Assembly: GCA_029067085.1 (NCBI GenBank)
Contig: JAIEFE010000008.1
Span: forward strand, 62,001-126,000
Length of the DNA stretch: 64,000 bases
Origin: Lachnospiraceae bacterium
Lineage (GTDB): Bacteria > Bacillota > Clostridia > Lachnospirales > Lachnospiraceae
Direction of reading: 5' to 3'
Part shown: positions 26,904 to 35,442 of the stretch, one piece after another
How positions within the stretch are numbered: position 1 is the first letter of the stretch
Layout: each line of letters starts with the position of its first letter
Translations under genes and position numbers: made by a program
The notes under the pieces: generated by a model
The model's input: the letters and a program-made list of their open reading frames with translations, nothing else
Database searches by the model: none
Told to the model about the DNA's origin: nothing

Positions 26904-27959
26904 TCACGCCTTCTTCGACGTCTCCTTTTCTGCCTCCTTTGCAGGCGTTTCCGGCGCCGGATCCGTCTCCATATTAAAGAGTTCTCTGACTCTCCTCTCT
27001 ATCTCGGCACATACCGGAGGATTATCTTTCAGATACTGCTTGGCATTCTCCCTGCCCTGACCGATCTTATTGCCTTCGTAGGCATACCACGCGCCGCTCT
27101 TATTGACAATGTTATTCTCTGCCGCCAGATCCAGTATATCGCCCTCTGTGGAGATACCCTCACCGAACATAATATCAAACTCGGCCTCCTTGAAGGGAGG
27201 AGCCACCTTATTCTTTACGATCTTAACTCTCGTCCGGTTACCGATCACCTCTCCGCCCTGCTTCAGGGATTCAATGCGTCTGACGTCCAGGCGCACCGAA
27301 GAGTAGAATTTCAGGGCACGGCCGCCCGTGGTGGTCTCCGGATTCCCGAACATGACGCCAACTTTCTCTCTGAGCTGGTTGATAAAGACAACGGTGCAGT
27401 TCGACTTGCTGATGACTGCCGTGAGTTTTCTGAGAGCCTGCGACATGAGCCTCGCCTGCAGACCTACATGACTGTCACCCATATCGCCGTCAATCTCCGC
27501 CTTGGGCACCAGCGCCGCCACAGAGTCCACCACAATGATGTCCACCGCACCCGAGCGCACCATGGTCTCCGTGATCTCCAAAGCCTGCTCGCCGCAGTCC
27601 GGCTGTGAAATGTAGAGATTATCAATATCGACACCAATATTTTTCGCATAGACAGGATCCAGCGCATGCTCGGCATCGATGAAGCCCGCGATGCCGCCCC
27701 GCTTTTGCACTTCCGCGATCATATGTAAGGTAACCGTGGTCTTACCGCTGGACTCAGGACCATAGATTTCAATAACTCTGCCTTTGGGAATACCGCCCAG
27801 TCCAAGTGCGATATCCAGACTCAGTGAGCCTGTGGGAATGGTTTCTACATTCATCTGTACGGAAGGATCGCCCAGCTTCATGACGGCTCCCTTGCCAAAC
27901 TGTCTCTCTATCTGCCCTAAGGCTGCATCCAATGCTTTTAATTTTTCATCTCTTTCCAT
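26904..27959 (-). CDS. recA: Recombinase RecA
   Basis: 351 residues. Walker A GPESSGKT (about 65-72), Walker [14 protein letters not shown]-binding loops around MSQALRKLT and NPETTTGG, and an acidic C-terminal tail rich in Glu, Ala and Pro. It catalyses strand exchange and activates LexA self-cleavage. AAAGGAG precedes the ATG. LexA-type boxes lie in its promoter, so DNA-damage control is expected. Confidence 0.97.
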   Translation of the reverse strand: MERDEKLKALDAALGQIERQFGKGAVMKLGDPSVQMNVETIPTGSLSLDIALGLGGIPKGRVIEIYGPESSGKTTVTLHMIAEVQKRGGIAGFIDAEHALDPVYAKNIGVDIDNLYISQPDCGEQALEITETMVRSGAVDIIVVDSVAALVPKAEIDGDMGDSHVGLQARLMSQALRKLTAVISKSNCTVVFINQLREKVGVMFGNPETTTGGRALKFYSSVRLDVRRIESLKQGGEVIGNRTRVKIVKNKVAPPFKEAEFDIMFGEGISTEGDILDLAAENNIVNKSGAWYAYEGNKIGQGRENAKQYLKDNPPVCAEIERRVRELFNMETDPAPETPAKEAEKETSKKA

Positions 27960-27981
27960 GTTCTGTTCTCCTTTTCTTGTA

Positions 27982-27993
27982 GAACATCTGTTC
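27982..27993. promoter_or_regulatory. LexA-type box between the recA promoter and start codon
   Basis: GAACATCTGTTC is an exact match to the Gram-positive LexA core GAAC-N4-GTTC. It lies about 23 bases before the recA start codon, in the transcribed leader. Confidence 0.7.
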
Positions 27994-28000
27994 TTGTAAT

Positions 28001-28029
28001 AGAATAAAACAAATGTTCGATTTTGTCAA
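28001..28029 (-). promoter_or_regulatory. recA promoter with a LexA box in the spacer
   Basis: Minus strand TTGACA (28029-28024), 17-base spacer, TATTCT (28006-28001). The spacer contains CGAACATTTGTTT, a one-mismatch version of GAAC-N4-GTTC, so LexA bound here would cover the promoter. Between this promoter and the terminator at 28241 nothing else was recognised. Confidence 0.75.
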
Positions 28030-28240
28030 TTCCTTTTTCTTTTTTTGTATCTTAGCACTCTTACTGTCCCATAAATGACACTTTGCCCCCTTTCCTCTCA
28101 TTTTTTTGCGTTAGTCGATGGAATTTGTGGCGAAATGCCGGATATGCATGTGCATAACAGATTCCATATTTTCAGATGCTTTTATTCTATCAGAACATTG
28201 CGATATTCTCAAGCCTTTCCTTGCAAAAAAGGAGAGAAAA

Positions 28241-28270
28241 GGAAAACGCAGGCATCTTTCGACGCCCGCG
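28241..28270 (-). terminator. Terminator of the tyrosine/glycine-rich protein gene
   Basis: On the minus strand CGCGGGCGTC, GAAA loop and GATGCCTGCG form ten pairs (two G-U) capped by a GNRA tetraloop, followed by TTTTCC. It begins about 15 bases after the stop codon at 28285. Confidence 0.75.
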
Positions 28271-28284
28271 CCATACTTTCCGTT

Positions 28285-29922
28285 CTAAAAAACTTTCAGA
28301 TATTTCTCGTACTCCTCATAGGTCACCGTAACCCAGCCCTCCTCGTAATTGAAACCGATCTCCATTCCCTTGGGCGTGTAGAAGACGATAATATCGTCGG
28401 AGTTAAAATACTTTGTGATCTGCTGATCCGTCTTGGCTGTAAGATAACTGATCTCACCGTTCTGTTCATCACTTCTCTTACGGAATTCCACGGAAAAATC
28501 ATCGTCTGTCACAAGCATCTCCTTATTGTCCAGAACAACGCCGTTTTTCATATCCACATTGAGACAGACCAGACGGACACTCTGATCCATGCCGTCTTCC
28601 GTAATACAATACATCCTTTCATCATAGACAATGCTCAGTTTATCCTCATCCATATAGGTAGCATAGCAGCTTAAAGCCGCCTGAAAAGAGCTGTCCTCAT
28701 CATCTTTGATACGGGTCTCGTATTCCTTCTCAAAAAGCTCTGTAACCTCATCCACTTCCTTCTGAATGCTCTCGTTGAGGGTCCCCAGATTCGGTACATC
28801 CTTTCCCAAAATAGTCGGAACATAAGCCCCGATATAAACATTGTCATACTCCGTCTCGTACTCGTACTCCGCAAATTCTACCGAGTAGGACAAGTCATCT
28901 CTGATATCGTCATGCAGGGTGTAATACTTCTCGCTGTCGTAATCGTAATCTTCGTCCTCCCCACTGAAGAAATCGTCATAACCATAGTCATCATCATAGT
29001 CATAAAAATAGGAATCATCATAGTCATAATCGTAGTCGTAACTATACTCATGATGGTCGTAGTCATGATGATCATAGTCATAATCATAATCGTTCATATC
29101 ATAGATTTCGCGTCTGATCTTTTCCTTATCCTTATCGGAAAGAAGGCTCGCCGCCCTGCTCGCCAGAGCGATGACCGCCACTACAAACAAAATGATAATA
29201 AACACCACGATGCCCACGATCAGTCCCGTACTCTGCTTTTTCTGCGGTCTTGCGTAGGGACTGTATGGATTGTAGGGATTATCATAAGGGGGCTGTCCGC
29301 CGTAGGGAGGCTGTCCGCCATAGCCGCCGCCTGCCGGATTTCCATAGGAATTCTGAGCGCCATAGTCACTCTGATTCCCGTAAGGATTCTGTGGTCCATA
29401 ACTTTCTGTCCGGTTCCCGTAAGGAGACTGTCCGCCGTAAGGCATCAGCGCGCCATAGCCATCCGTCTGATTTCCGGGCACGCTGTTCTGCTCCCCGTAA
29501 GCATTCTGTTCTCCATAAGGATTCTGTGTGCTGTAACCGCTCTGGTTTCCATATGGAGGCTGTCCGCTGTAACCGCCCGGCTGACTTCCATAGAGAGGCT
29601 GTCCGCTGTAGCCGTCTGTTTGGCTCCCATAAGGAGGCTGTCCGCTGTAACTGCCTGTTGGGTTACCATAAGGAGGCTGTCCGCCATAGCCGGTCGTCTG
29701 GTTCCCATAAGGAGGCTGTCCGCCATAGGCGACTGTCTGATTCCCATAAGGAGGCTGTCCGTTATAGCCGGCTGTCTGGTTACCGTAGGGAGCTTGCTCA
29801 TAAGTATTCTGAGGCTGACTGCCCGAAAAAAGGCCGTGCGTCTCCACCACTGTCTCCTCTGCGGGAACCTTCTCCAAAATATCCGGCTCCGTATAGCCGT
29901 TATAGTTATCCGATCCGTTCAT
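28285..29922 (-). CDS. Repeat-rich membrane protein with DUF3298-like C-terminal domain
   Basis: 545 residues. After about 40 residues comes a Gln/Pro/Tyr/Gly/Asn-rich region (41-224) with a 13-residue repeat of the form YxGQPPYGNQTxG. One membrane helix follows (232-254), then a stretch composed mostly of Asp and Tyr with His (279-334), then a globular domain (about 340-545) resembling the DUF3298/RsiV-type extracytoplasmic domain. There is no signal peptide before the repeats, so they should be cytosolic and the Asp/Tyr stretch and C-terminus outside. It sits between cinA and recA with its own terminator. The function is unknown; GYF-like or adhesive roles would be guesses. Confidence 0.75.
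   Translation of the reverse strand: MNGSDNYNGYTEPDILEKVPAEETVVETHGLFSGSQPQNTYEQAPYGNQTAGYNGQPPYGNQTVAYGGQPPYGNQTTGYGGQPPYGNPTGSYSGQPPYGSQTDGYSGQPLYGSQPGGYSGQPPYGNQSGYSTQNPYGEQNAYGEQNSVPGNQTDGYGALMPYGGQSPYGNRTESYGPQNPYGNQSDYGAQNSYGNPAGGGYGGQPPYGGQPPYDNPYNPYSPYARPQKKQSTGLIVGIVVFIIILFVVAVIALASRAASLLSDKDKEKIRREIYDMNDYDYDYDHHDYDHHEYSYDYDYDYDDSYFYDYDDDYGYDDFFSGEDEDYDYDSEKYYTLHDDIRDDLSYSVEFAEYEYETEYDNVYIGAYVPTILGKDVPNLGTLNESIQKEVDEVTELFEKEYETRIKDDEDSSFQAALSCYATYMDEDKLSIVYDERMYCITEDGMDQSVRLVCLNVDMKNGVVLDNKEMLVTDDDFSVEFRKRSDEQNGEISYLTAKTDQQITKYFNSDDIIVFYTPKGMEIGFNYEEGWVTVTYEEYEKYLKVF
29536..29769. repeat. 39-bp tandem repeat array inside a coding region
   Basis: Five full 13-codon units and one of 12 codons encode residues 53-129 of the repeat-rich protein. 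The units vary at the third to fifth last residues (NQTVA, NQTTG, NPTGS, SQTDG, SQPGG). Less regular copies extend to about 29251. Length variation between strains by slippage or recombination would be expected. Confidence 0.85.
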
Positions 29923-29995
29923 CTTTTCCCTCTTTTCCGAACTGCTCTATGCACAGATTGAAAATTCCAATTTACAGTTTCTCAACCATCCTTTT

Positions 29996-31267
29996 TTACT
30001 TCTCCTTGCTGCCGAAAGTCATCTCACTGTAATACTGCAAGATGCATTCCCGCATCAGAGACAAGGCCGCTGAAACCGCGTTTTCTCTGATCTTGGGGCG
30101 ACTGCCGCTAAACTGGCATTTCTTCACCGTGACACGCCCGCATACACTGCAGCCCATGTATACCAAACCCACCGGCTTCTCCTCCGTGCCGCCGTCCGGC
30201 CCCGCAATCCCTGTAATGCTGACGGTCACATCCGCCTTGGACACGAGCGCTGCTCCTCTGGCCATATCCTTTGCGACCTGTTCGCTGACCGCACCGTGCT
30301 TTAGAAGAAGGCTTTTCTTAACACCGAGAAGTCTGCGCTTTGCCTTGTTCGAGTAGGTGATATACCCTGCTTTAAAGACCGCCGATACCCCTGGTACATT
30401 GATCAGTCTTGCTGCCAGAAGACCGCCGGTACAGGATTCCACCGTGCAGATCGTAAGGTTGTTCGCCAGCAGAAGATCGACCACTGCCTTCTCCAATGTC
30501 ACCTCGTCGTCCGTCGTGTAGATATTGCTGCCGAACCGTCCCTTTAATTCCTTAACCACCGGCTTTACAAGTTTCCTAGCTCCCTTTTCGTCCTCCGCTC
30601 TGGCCGTCACGCGCAGGTGCACTTCGCCGGTCTTTGCGTAGGTGGCTATGGTGGGATTTGTCTGTTTATCGATCAGATCTTTCACCATGGTCTCAAGCTT
30701 ACTCTCGCCCACACCGCAGACCTTCACCGTCTGTGAAAAAATAACACACGATTGCAAATTACTCAGATATGGTATGATCGAGGTCTCAAACATGGGGATC
30801 AGCTCTCCGGGCGGTCCCGGCATCAAAATCACATGTTTTCCGTTCTCCGCCATAATAATCCCAGGCGCCGTACCGTTTGGATTATCCACCACGATACACC
30901 CCTCCGGCACCATAGCCTGCTTCCAGTTGTTGTCCGTGATCTCCAGTCCCCGCTTTTCAAAATACTGCCGGATCACTTCCCTGCTCTCCTCATGCAGATA
31001 CAGCGGCTTTCCCAGCACTTTCGCGGCAGCCTCCTTGGTCAGGTCGTCCTGCGTGGGACCGAGCCCTCCGGAAAGAAGGAGAATATCTGCTCTCGCAAGC
31101 GCCATTTTGATGGTTTCGCAAAGCCGCTCCTCATTGTCGCCGACCACATCCTGATGATAGCAGGAAAGTCCGAGTCCTGCACATTTTTCCGCCAGATAGG
31201 CGGCGTTTGTGTTAACGATGTTTCCCAACAGTATTTCCGTACCCACTGAAATTATCTCAACTGTCAT
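29996..31267 (-). CDS. cinA: CinA family protein (nicotinamide-nucleotide amidase)
   Basis: 423 residues. N-terminal molybdopterin-binding-like domain (EIISVGTEILLG at 3-14, LLSGGLGPTQDD) and C-terminal amidase domain (TVESCTGGLLA, ITGIAGPDGG), which in studied proteins deamidates nicotinamide mononucleotide and hydrolyses ADP-ribose. Often linked to competence and recA. The start at 31267 has GAGAGGGATG upstream; an in-frame ATG at 31309 would overlap nothing but adds a non-conserved leader. Confidence 0.93.
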   Translation of the reverse strand: MTVEIISVGTEILLGNIVNTNAAYLAEKCAGLGLSCYHQDVVGDNEERLCETIKMALARADILLLSGGLGPTQDDLTKEAAAKVLGKPLYLHEESREVIRQYFEKRGLEITDNNWKQAMVPEGCIVVDNPNGTAPGIIMAENGKHVILMPGPPGELIPMFETSIIPYLSNLQSCVIFSQTVKVCGVGESKLETMVKDLIDKQTNPTIATYAKTGEVHLRVTARAEDEKGARKLVKPVVKELKGRFGSNIYTTDDEVTLEKAVVDLLLANNLTICTVESCTGGLLAARLINVPGVSAVFKAGYITYSNKAKRRLLGVKKSLLLKHGAVSEQVAKDMARGAALVSKADVTVSITGIAGPDGGTEEKPVGLVYMGCSVCGRVTVKKCQFSGSRPKIRENAVSAALSLMRECILQYYSEMTFGSKEK

Positions 31268-31324
31268 AATTTTGTCATCCCTCTCCGCGTAAAAACACCT
31301 GTTATCCATCCGCCATCCGGCCTT

Positions 31325-31858
31325 CTATTTATTTTCCTGCATGACACCCTTGTTTTTTATCAGATAATCCGCCAGAGAAACCACCGTAAGGATCACCGCC
31401 GCCCAGGTCACGACCATCGTGACGAGCGATAATGCCTCCAGATCAGCGATCATCAGACAGATCATGACCATCTGGAAGGTGGTCTTAAACTTTCCCCAGT
31501 AACTGGCCGCTATCACCACGCCGTTGTCCGATGCCACCAGTCTGAAACCGCTGATGATAAACTCTCTGGCGATGATGACAATGACCATCCATGCTGCGAT
31601 CCGTTCCATTTCTACCAGACAGATGAGTGCGGAACAGACAAGCAGCTTATCCGCAAGCGGATCCATAAATTTTCCGAAGTTTGTCACCAGATTATATTTT
31701 CTGGCGATCTTTCCGTCCAACAGATCGGTCAGACTGGCAACAACGAAAATAGCCAACGCGATCCAGTTATCATACAATGTTATGTCAACCAATAAAAACA
31801 CTACAAAAAACGGGATCAACACAACACGAAACATTGTCAGTTTATTCGGCAGATTCAT
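31325..31858 (-). CDS. pgsA: CDP-diacylglycerol-glycerol-3-phosphate 3-phosphatidyltransferase
   Basis: 177 residues, several membrane helices. The CDP-alcohol phosphatidyltransferase signature DG-x2-AR-x8-G-x3-D-x3-D is intact in the segment from DGKIAR to FMDPLADK (about 48-70). It makes phosphatidylglycerol phosphate. Its first 17 bases overlap the end of rimO. Confidence 0.95.
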   Translation of the reverse strand: MNLPNKLTMFRVVLIPFFVVFLLVDITLYDNWIALAIFVVASLTDLLDGKIARKYNLVTNFGKFMDPLADKLLVCSALICLVEMERIAAWMVIVIIAREFIISGFRLVASDNGVVIAASYWGKFKTTFQMVMICLMIADLEALSLVTMVVTWAAVILTVVSLADYLIKNKGVMQENK

Positions 31859-33185
31859 CTTCTAACTCTCCCATCAGATCATATTCGTAAGAGTCTGTGA
31901 CCCTTACCCGCACAAAGTCTCCGGTCATCAACTCTCTTCCCGTATGACAAAATAAAAGTCCGTCCACGTCCGGTGCATCTCTGTAGGTTCTGGCCACATA
32001 GACCTCCTCGTCCGCAACCTTCCCCTCGATCATGACAAGAAGCGTTCGCCCTTCCATATCGGCTGCCCGCTCAAAAGCAATCTCCTGCTGCAGCGCCATG
32101 ATCTCATCCCGACGGGCGCACTTCACTTTTTCGGAATGCTGCCCGGGCAGTTTCGCTGCGGCCGTGTCCTCCTCTCTGGAATAGGGGAATACTCCCAGCC
32201 TGTCAAAACGCATTTTTTCCACAAAGGAAAGCAGTTCCTCGTGATCTTTCTTCGTCTCTCCCGGAAAGCCGGAGATCAGCGTGGTCCGCAGACAGATATC
32301 AGGGATCTCCTTTCGAAGAAGGTTTACTATCCTGATCAGTTCCGCCTGATCCGTCCTCCTTCCCATGCGCTTTAACACAGGGTCGGACGCGTGTTGGATG
32401 GGAAGGTCGAGATAGTGGCAGATCTTATCTTCCTCTTTGATCACACGGATCAGTTCCTCATCGATCTCCTCGGGATAACAGTATAAAAGCCTGATCCAGA
32501 CCAGACCGTCGATTCTGCATAGCTTCCTCAAAAGCTCCGGCAGCATCTTATGCCCGTAGAGATCCGTCCCGTAGACAGTAGTCTCCTGTGCAACGAGGAT
32601 CAGCTCCTTTACACCCTGCCCCGCCAGCGTTTCAGCTTCGCGCAGAAGGCTCTCCATGGGAATGCTCCGATACCGGCCGCGCACTTTGGGAATAATACAG
32701 TAAGTACAGCATTTATCGCACCCCTCCGCTATTTTCAGGTAGGCGAAATGTCCGCCCGTAGTTACCACCCGTTTTCTGTCCGTAAGGGGCTTTTTGTCAA
32801 GACTGTCATATTGATCCTGTGCGCCGCCCGAAAAGACCTGATCCAGCGTTTCGACAATCCGATCAATGGCTGTGGTACCGAGAACCGCATCCACCTCTCC
32901 GATCTCCTTGCGGATCTCCTCCCGGTAGCGCTCCGCGAGGCATCCCGTCACAATGAGGGCTTTCAGGGAACCGCTCTTTTTCAGCTCCGCAAGCTCCAGG
33001 ATCGTGTTTACACTCTCCTCCTTGGCATCTCCGATAAAGCAACAGGTGTTGACTACCGCGGCCTCCGCTTCCGTCTCGTCGTCCGTGAAGGCATAACCGC
33101 TCTCCTCCAGCATGCCAAGCATCATTTCAGAATCTACCAGATTCTTATCGCATCCAAGGGATACGAAAGCAACCTTTTTCTTCAT
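31842..33185 (-). CDS. rimO: Ribosomal protein S12 methylthiotransferase RimO
   Basis: 447 residues. N-terminal UPF0004 domain (SLGCDKNLVDSE at 9-20), radical SAM domain with the Cys156-Cys160-Cys163 cluster motif, and C-terminal TRAM domain. It adds a methylthio group to an aspartate of S12. The start at 33185 lies 16 bases after the rpoZ stop with no clear Shine-Dalgarno, suggesting coupling to rpoZ translation; the longer frame to 33275 overlaps rpoZ and is rejected. Confidence 0.95.
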   Translation of the reverse strand: MKKKVAFVSLGCDKNLVDSEMMLGMLEESGYAFTDDETEAEAAVVNTCCFIGDAKEESVNTILELAELKKSGSLKALIVTGCLAERYREEIRKEIGEVDAVLGTTAIDRIVETLDQVFSGGAQDQYDSLDKKPLTDRKRVVTTGGHFAYLKIAEGCDKCCTYCIIPKVRGRYRSIPMESLLREAETLAGQGVKELILVAQETTVYGTDLYGHKMLPELLRKLCRIDGLVWIRLLYCYPEEIDEELIRVIKEEDKICHYLDLPIQHASDPVLKRMGRRTDQAELIRIVNLLRKEIPDICLRTTLISGFPGETKKDHEELLSFVEKMRFDRLGVFPYSREEDTAAAKLPGQHSEKVKCARRDEIMALQQEIAFERAADMEGRTLLVMIEGKVADEEVYVARTYRDAPDVDGLLFCHTGRELMTGDFVRVRVTDSYEYDLMGELEDESAE

Positions 33186-33201
33186 AGCAGACTGCCCGGC
33201 T

Positions 33202-33498
33202 CTACTCAGCAGCCACGGGTTCCGGCGTTTCCTCCGTCTCGGAATCCTCTGTAGCGCCTGCTTCCTCATTCTCATCAGTCGTTATCTTTATCATGCCCTG
33301 GTTCAATTCCTCGACTGCAATGGAAAGCGGCTTCTTCCCTTTGCCGTCCACCAGCTCGTCGTCCCCGGCAATGATCTGTCGTGCTCTCTTGGCAGTAGCC
33401 ATCACGATAGAGTAGCGGCTGCTCACCACAGGATCCTCGCCCTCCTCTACCTCACTGTTGACTACCCGAATTAAATCTGCGTAAGATGGATGTAACAT
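33202..33498 (-). CDS. rpoZ: RNA polymerase omega subunit
   Basis: 98 residues. Conserved omega core SRYSIVMATAKRARQI followed by KPLSIAVEEL, then an acidic Glu/Thr/Ala tail of about 27 residues. It stabilises the beta-prime subunit. Two ATGs are possible: 33504 overlaps the gmk stop and sits three bases from AGGAGG; 33498 has nine bases and is preferred. Confidence 0.92.
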   Translation of the reverse strand: MLHPSYADLIRVVNSEVEEGEDPVVSSRYSIVMATAKRARQIIAGDDELVDGKGKKPLSIAVEELNQGMIKITTDENEEAGATEDSETEETPEPVAAE

Positions 33499-33500
33499 GA

Positions 33501-34121
33501 TCATTTTCCTCCTAATTCCTGTCTTATTTTTTCTATAAACTCCTCATTCCGAACCGGCGCATGATGCGCGGCATCAACGATCGCGTGAAGCTCCTTCACG
33601 CAGGTTTCCAGATCATCGTTGATGAGAATGTAATCATACGCCTCGATTCCCTGTGCCTCCTCCGCCGCCCTGCGGAGTCTCCTGTCGATAACCTCTGCGG
33701 TCTCCGTCCCCCTGCCCGAAAGCCTGCGGCGAAGTTCCTCCGCGCTCGGCGGTGTCACAAAAAGTAAAATGGCATCCGGATACTGCTTTTTGACAGCGAG
33801 TGCGCCCTGAATCTCTATCTCCAGAATCACATCGCGGCCGAGAGCCATCTGGTTCTCCACATAATCCTTCGGCGTTCCATAGTAGTTGCCGCAGTACTGC
33901 GCGTACTCGATCAACGCATTGTCTGCGATCTTCTGCTCAAATTCTTCCTTTGACAGGAAAAAGTATTCCCTGCCGTCCTCCTCGCCCGGACGCGGCTTTC
34001 TCGTAGTGGCGGAAATCGACAGGCCGTACCCCTCATACTCTGCCACCAGTTTTTTCATCAATGTGCCCTTGCCCGCCCCCGAGAATCCGGAGACGACGAT
34101 CAATATGCCCTTACTCTTCAT
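33501..34121 (-). CDS. gmk: Guanylate kinase
   Basis: 206 residues. P-loop GFSGAGKGT near the N-terminus, GMP-binding TTRKPRPGEEDGREYFF, and lid residues SGRGTETAEVIDRRLRRA. It converts GMP to GDP. The start at 34121 overlaps the last bases of remA; an ATG at 34133 abuts its own Shine-Dalgarno. Order remA-gmk-rpoZ is the standard Firmicutes one. Confidence 0.95.
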   Translation of the reverse strand: MKSKGILIVVSGFSGAGKGTLMKKLVAEYEGYGLSISATTRKPRPGEEDGREYFFLSKEEFEQKIADNALIEYAQYCGNYYGTPKDYVENQMALGRDVILEIEIQGALAVKKQYPDAILLFVTPPSAEELRRRLSGRGTETAEVIDRRLRRAAEEAQGIEAYDYILINDDLETCVKELHAIVDAAHHAPVRNEEFIEKIRQELGGK

Positions 34122-34371
34122 CTGTCTGTCCATCCTCTGTCTGTGCCCTGCCCGATATGGTTTCCGGCAGGAGAGCCGAGAGCACGAGCTGGCTGTTTTC
34201 CATCACCAGCACCGCCTTGGTCTTCCGCCCCTGCGTGGCATCGATGGCCGTACCCTGCTCCTTTGCCTTCTGCACCATGCGCTTGACCGGCGCGGAGTCA
34301 GGACTCACGATGGCGATGATCTTTCCTGTGTTAACGACATTGCCGAAGCCAATGTGAATCAGTCTGCCCAT
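34111..34371 (-). CDS. remA: RemA family regulator (DUF370)
   Basis: 86 residues. MGRLIHIGFGNVV and IAIVSPDSAPVKRMV are typical of RemA, a small oligomeric DNA-binding protein that activates biofilm matrix genes in Bacillus. Its 3' end overlaps gmk. Position between yicC and gmk is conserved. Confidence 0.93.
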   Translation of the reverse strand: MGRLIHIGFGNVVNTGKIIAIVSPDSAPVKRMVQKAKEQGTAIDATQGRKTKAVLVMENSQLVLSALLPETISGRAQTEDGQTDEE

Positions 34372-34398
34372 GGAATCTCCTGTCCAAATGCTATCATG

Positions 34399-35283
34399 CT
34401 ATTCAATATTCTGTATCTGTTCTCTGATCTTCTCGATTTCCGTCTTCAGCTCGATCGCCCGGTTGGAAATTTCCAGATCGGTTGTCTTCGAGAGGATGGT
34501 GTTGGCCTCACGGTTCATCTCCTGCGCAAGAAAATCAAGCTTTCGTCCGATGGCGCCGCCTTCCGTAAGGCTTTCTCTCGTGGTCGTGATATGGCTTCTC
34601 AAACGTACCAGTTCCTCGTCCACACAGACCTTGTCCGCAAAGATCGTCACCTCGGTAAGAAGCCTGTTCTCGTCGATCTGCGTGTCATCCAAAAGCTCCT
34701 GCACCTTCTCCCGAAGCTTTTGCTTATATTCCTGAATGATCTGGGGAGAGCGATGCTCAATAAATTCGACACAGGCAAGCATTCCGCTCAGCTTCGCAAG
34801 CAGATCGTCCCGGATGTTTTCTCCTTCTCTGGATCTGGTCTCCACGAAGGATTCCGCCGCGCCGTGGACCGCTTTTTCCAGAAACTGCCAGAGAGCTTCC
34901 TCGTCCACCGTCTGCTCCTCCATCGTCAGCACCTCGGGATATCGGGACAGAGTGGACACCCGCACGTCATTGTCCAGAGAAAAGTCTTCCGACATCTGCC
35001 AGAGATACTTCATGTACTCTGCTGCCAGCTCTCTGTTGTACTTCACGCAGAGATTCGACTCCGCCATATCCTCGTAGGTGACAAAAATGTCCACCTTCCC
35101 GCGCTGGATATAATTTTTCAGTTCCCCGCGGATCGCCGTCTCAAAAAAGCTCAGTTTCTTCGGAATCTTGATACTGATATCCAGATATCTGTGATTGACG
35201 GACTTCATTTCCACGGTGATCTTCCGCGTGCCTTCCGTCACCTCACATCTCCCGAAACCGGTCATGCTCCTGATCTTTGTCAT
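34399..35283 (-). CDS. yicC: YicC/YloC family endoribonuclease
   Basis: 294 residues. N-terminal SMTGFGRCE motif (6-14), the E-rich central helices and the C-terminal DUF1732 segment GRKLDFLAQEMNREANTI are all present. Members cleave RNA and have been tied to small-RNA turnover. First gene of a seven-gene run down to cinA; TAGGAG precedes the ATG and a strong promoter is at 35409-35437. Confidence 0.93.
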   Translation of the reverse strand: MTKIRSMTGFGRCEVTEGTRKITVEMKSVNHRYLDISIKIPKKLSFFETAIRGELKNYIQRGKVDIFVTYEDMAESNLCVKYNRELAAEYMKYLWQMSEDFSLDNDVRVSTLSRYPEVLTMEEQTVDEEALWQFLEKAVHGAAESFVETRSREGENIRDDLLAKLSGMLACVEFIEHRSPQIIQEYKQKLREKVQELLDDTQIDENRLLTEVTIFADKVCVDEELVRLRSHITTTRESLTEGGAIGRKLDFLAQEMNREANTILSKTTDLEISNRAIELKTEIEKIREQIQNIE

Positions 35284-35305
35284 GATTTTCTCCTAATGCA
35301 AGATT

Positions 35306-35345
35306 GTCGCTTAACAGCGACGATCAGAGAATGCTTTGCATTCTC
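35306..35345. other. Two tandem hairpins in the yicC leader
   Basis: GTCGCT-TAAC-AGCGAC (35306-35321) and GAGAATGC-TTT-GCATTCTC (35327-35345) are perfect short hairpins between the promoter and yicC. They resemble the GAAATGCTTCGCATTTC hairpin in the element at 17527-17715. They could influence read-through or RNA stability of the operon leader. Confidence 0.55.
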
Positions 35346-35408
35346 CTTGAATGGTTAACACTGCCGCAATTTCCTAATGATTATAAATAGACCTACGCAT
35401 ACAGATTA

Positions 35409-35437
35409 TATTATAGATTAATCAAAGAGATTCGTCA
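35409..35437 (-). promoter_or_regulatory. Promoter of the yicC-remA-gmk-rpoZ-rimO-pgsA-cinA run
   Basis: Minus strand TTGACG (35437-35432), 17-base spacer, TATAAT (35414-35409). The predicted leader of about 120 bases holds the two hairpins at 35306-35345. Confidence 0.8.
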
Positions 35438-35442
35438 AGGAA

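Noticed and set aside
29536..29769. CRISPR-like periodicity at 39 bp
   Set aside because: The repeats are contiguous, lack spacers and stay in frame as 13-codon units of a protein.
28912..30032. Long plus-strand open frames opposite the tyrosine-rich gene
   Set aside because: They are antisense products of the 39-bp repeats and the GAT/TAT codon run; repetitive Ile/Val and Arg/His composition with no start signal.
33886..35358. 490-codon plus-strand frame opposite gmk, remA and yicC
   Set aside because: It covers three conserved minus-strand genes and shows no recognisable domain or ribosome binding site.
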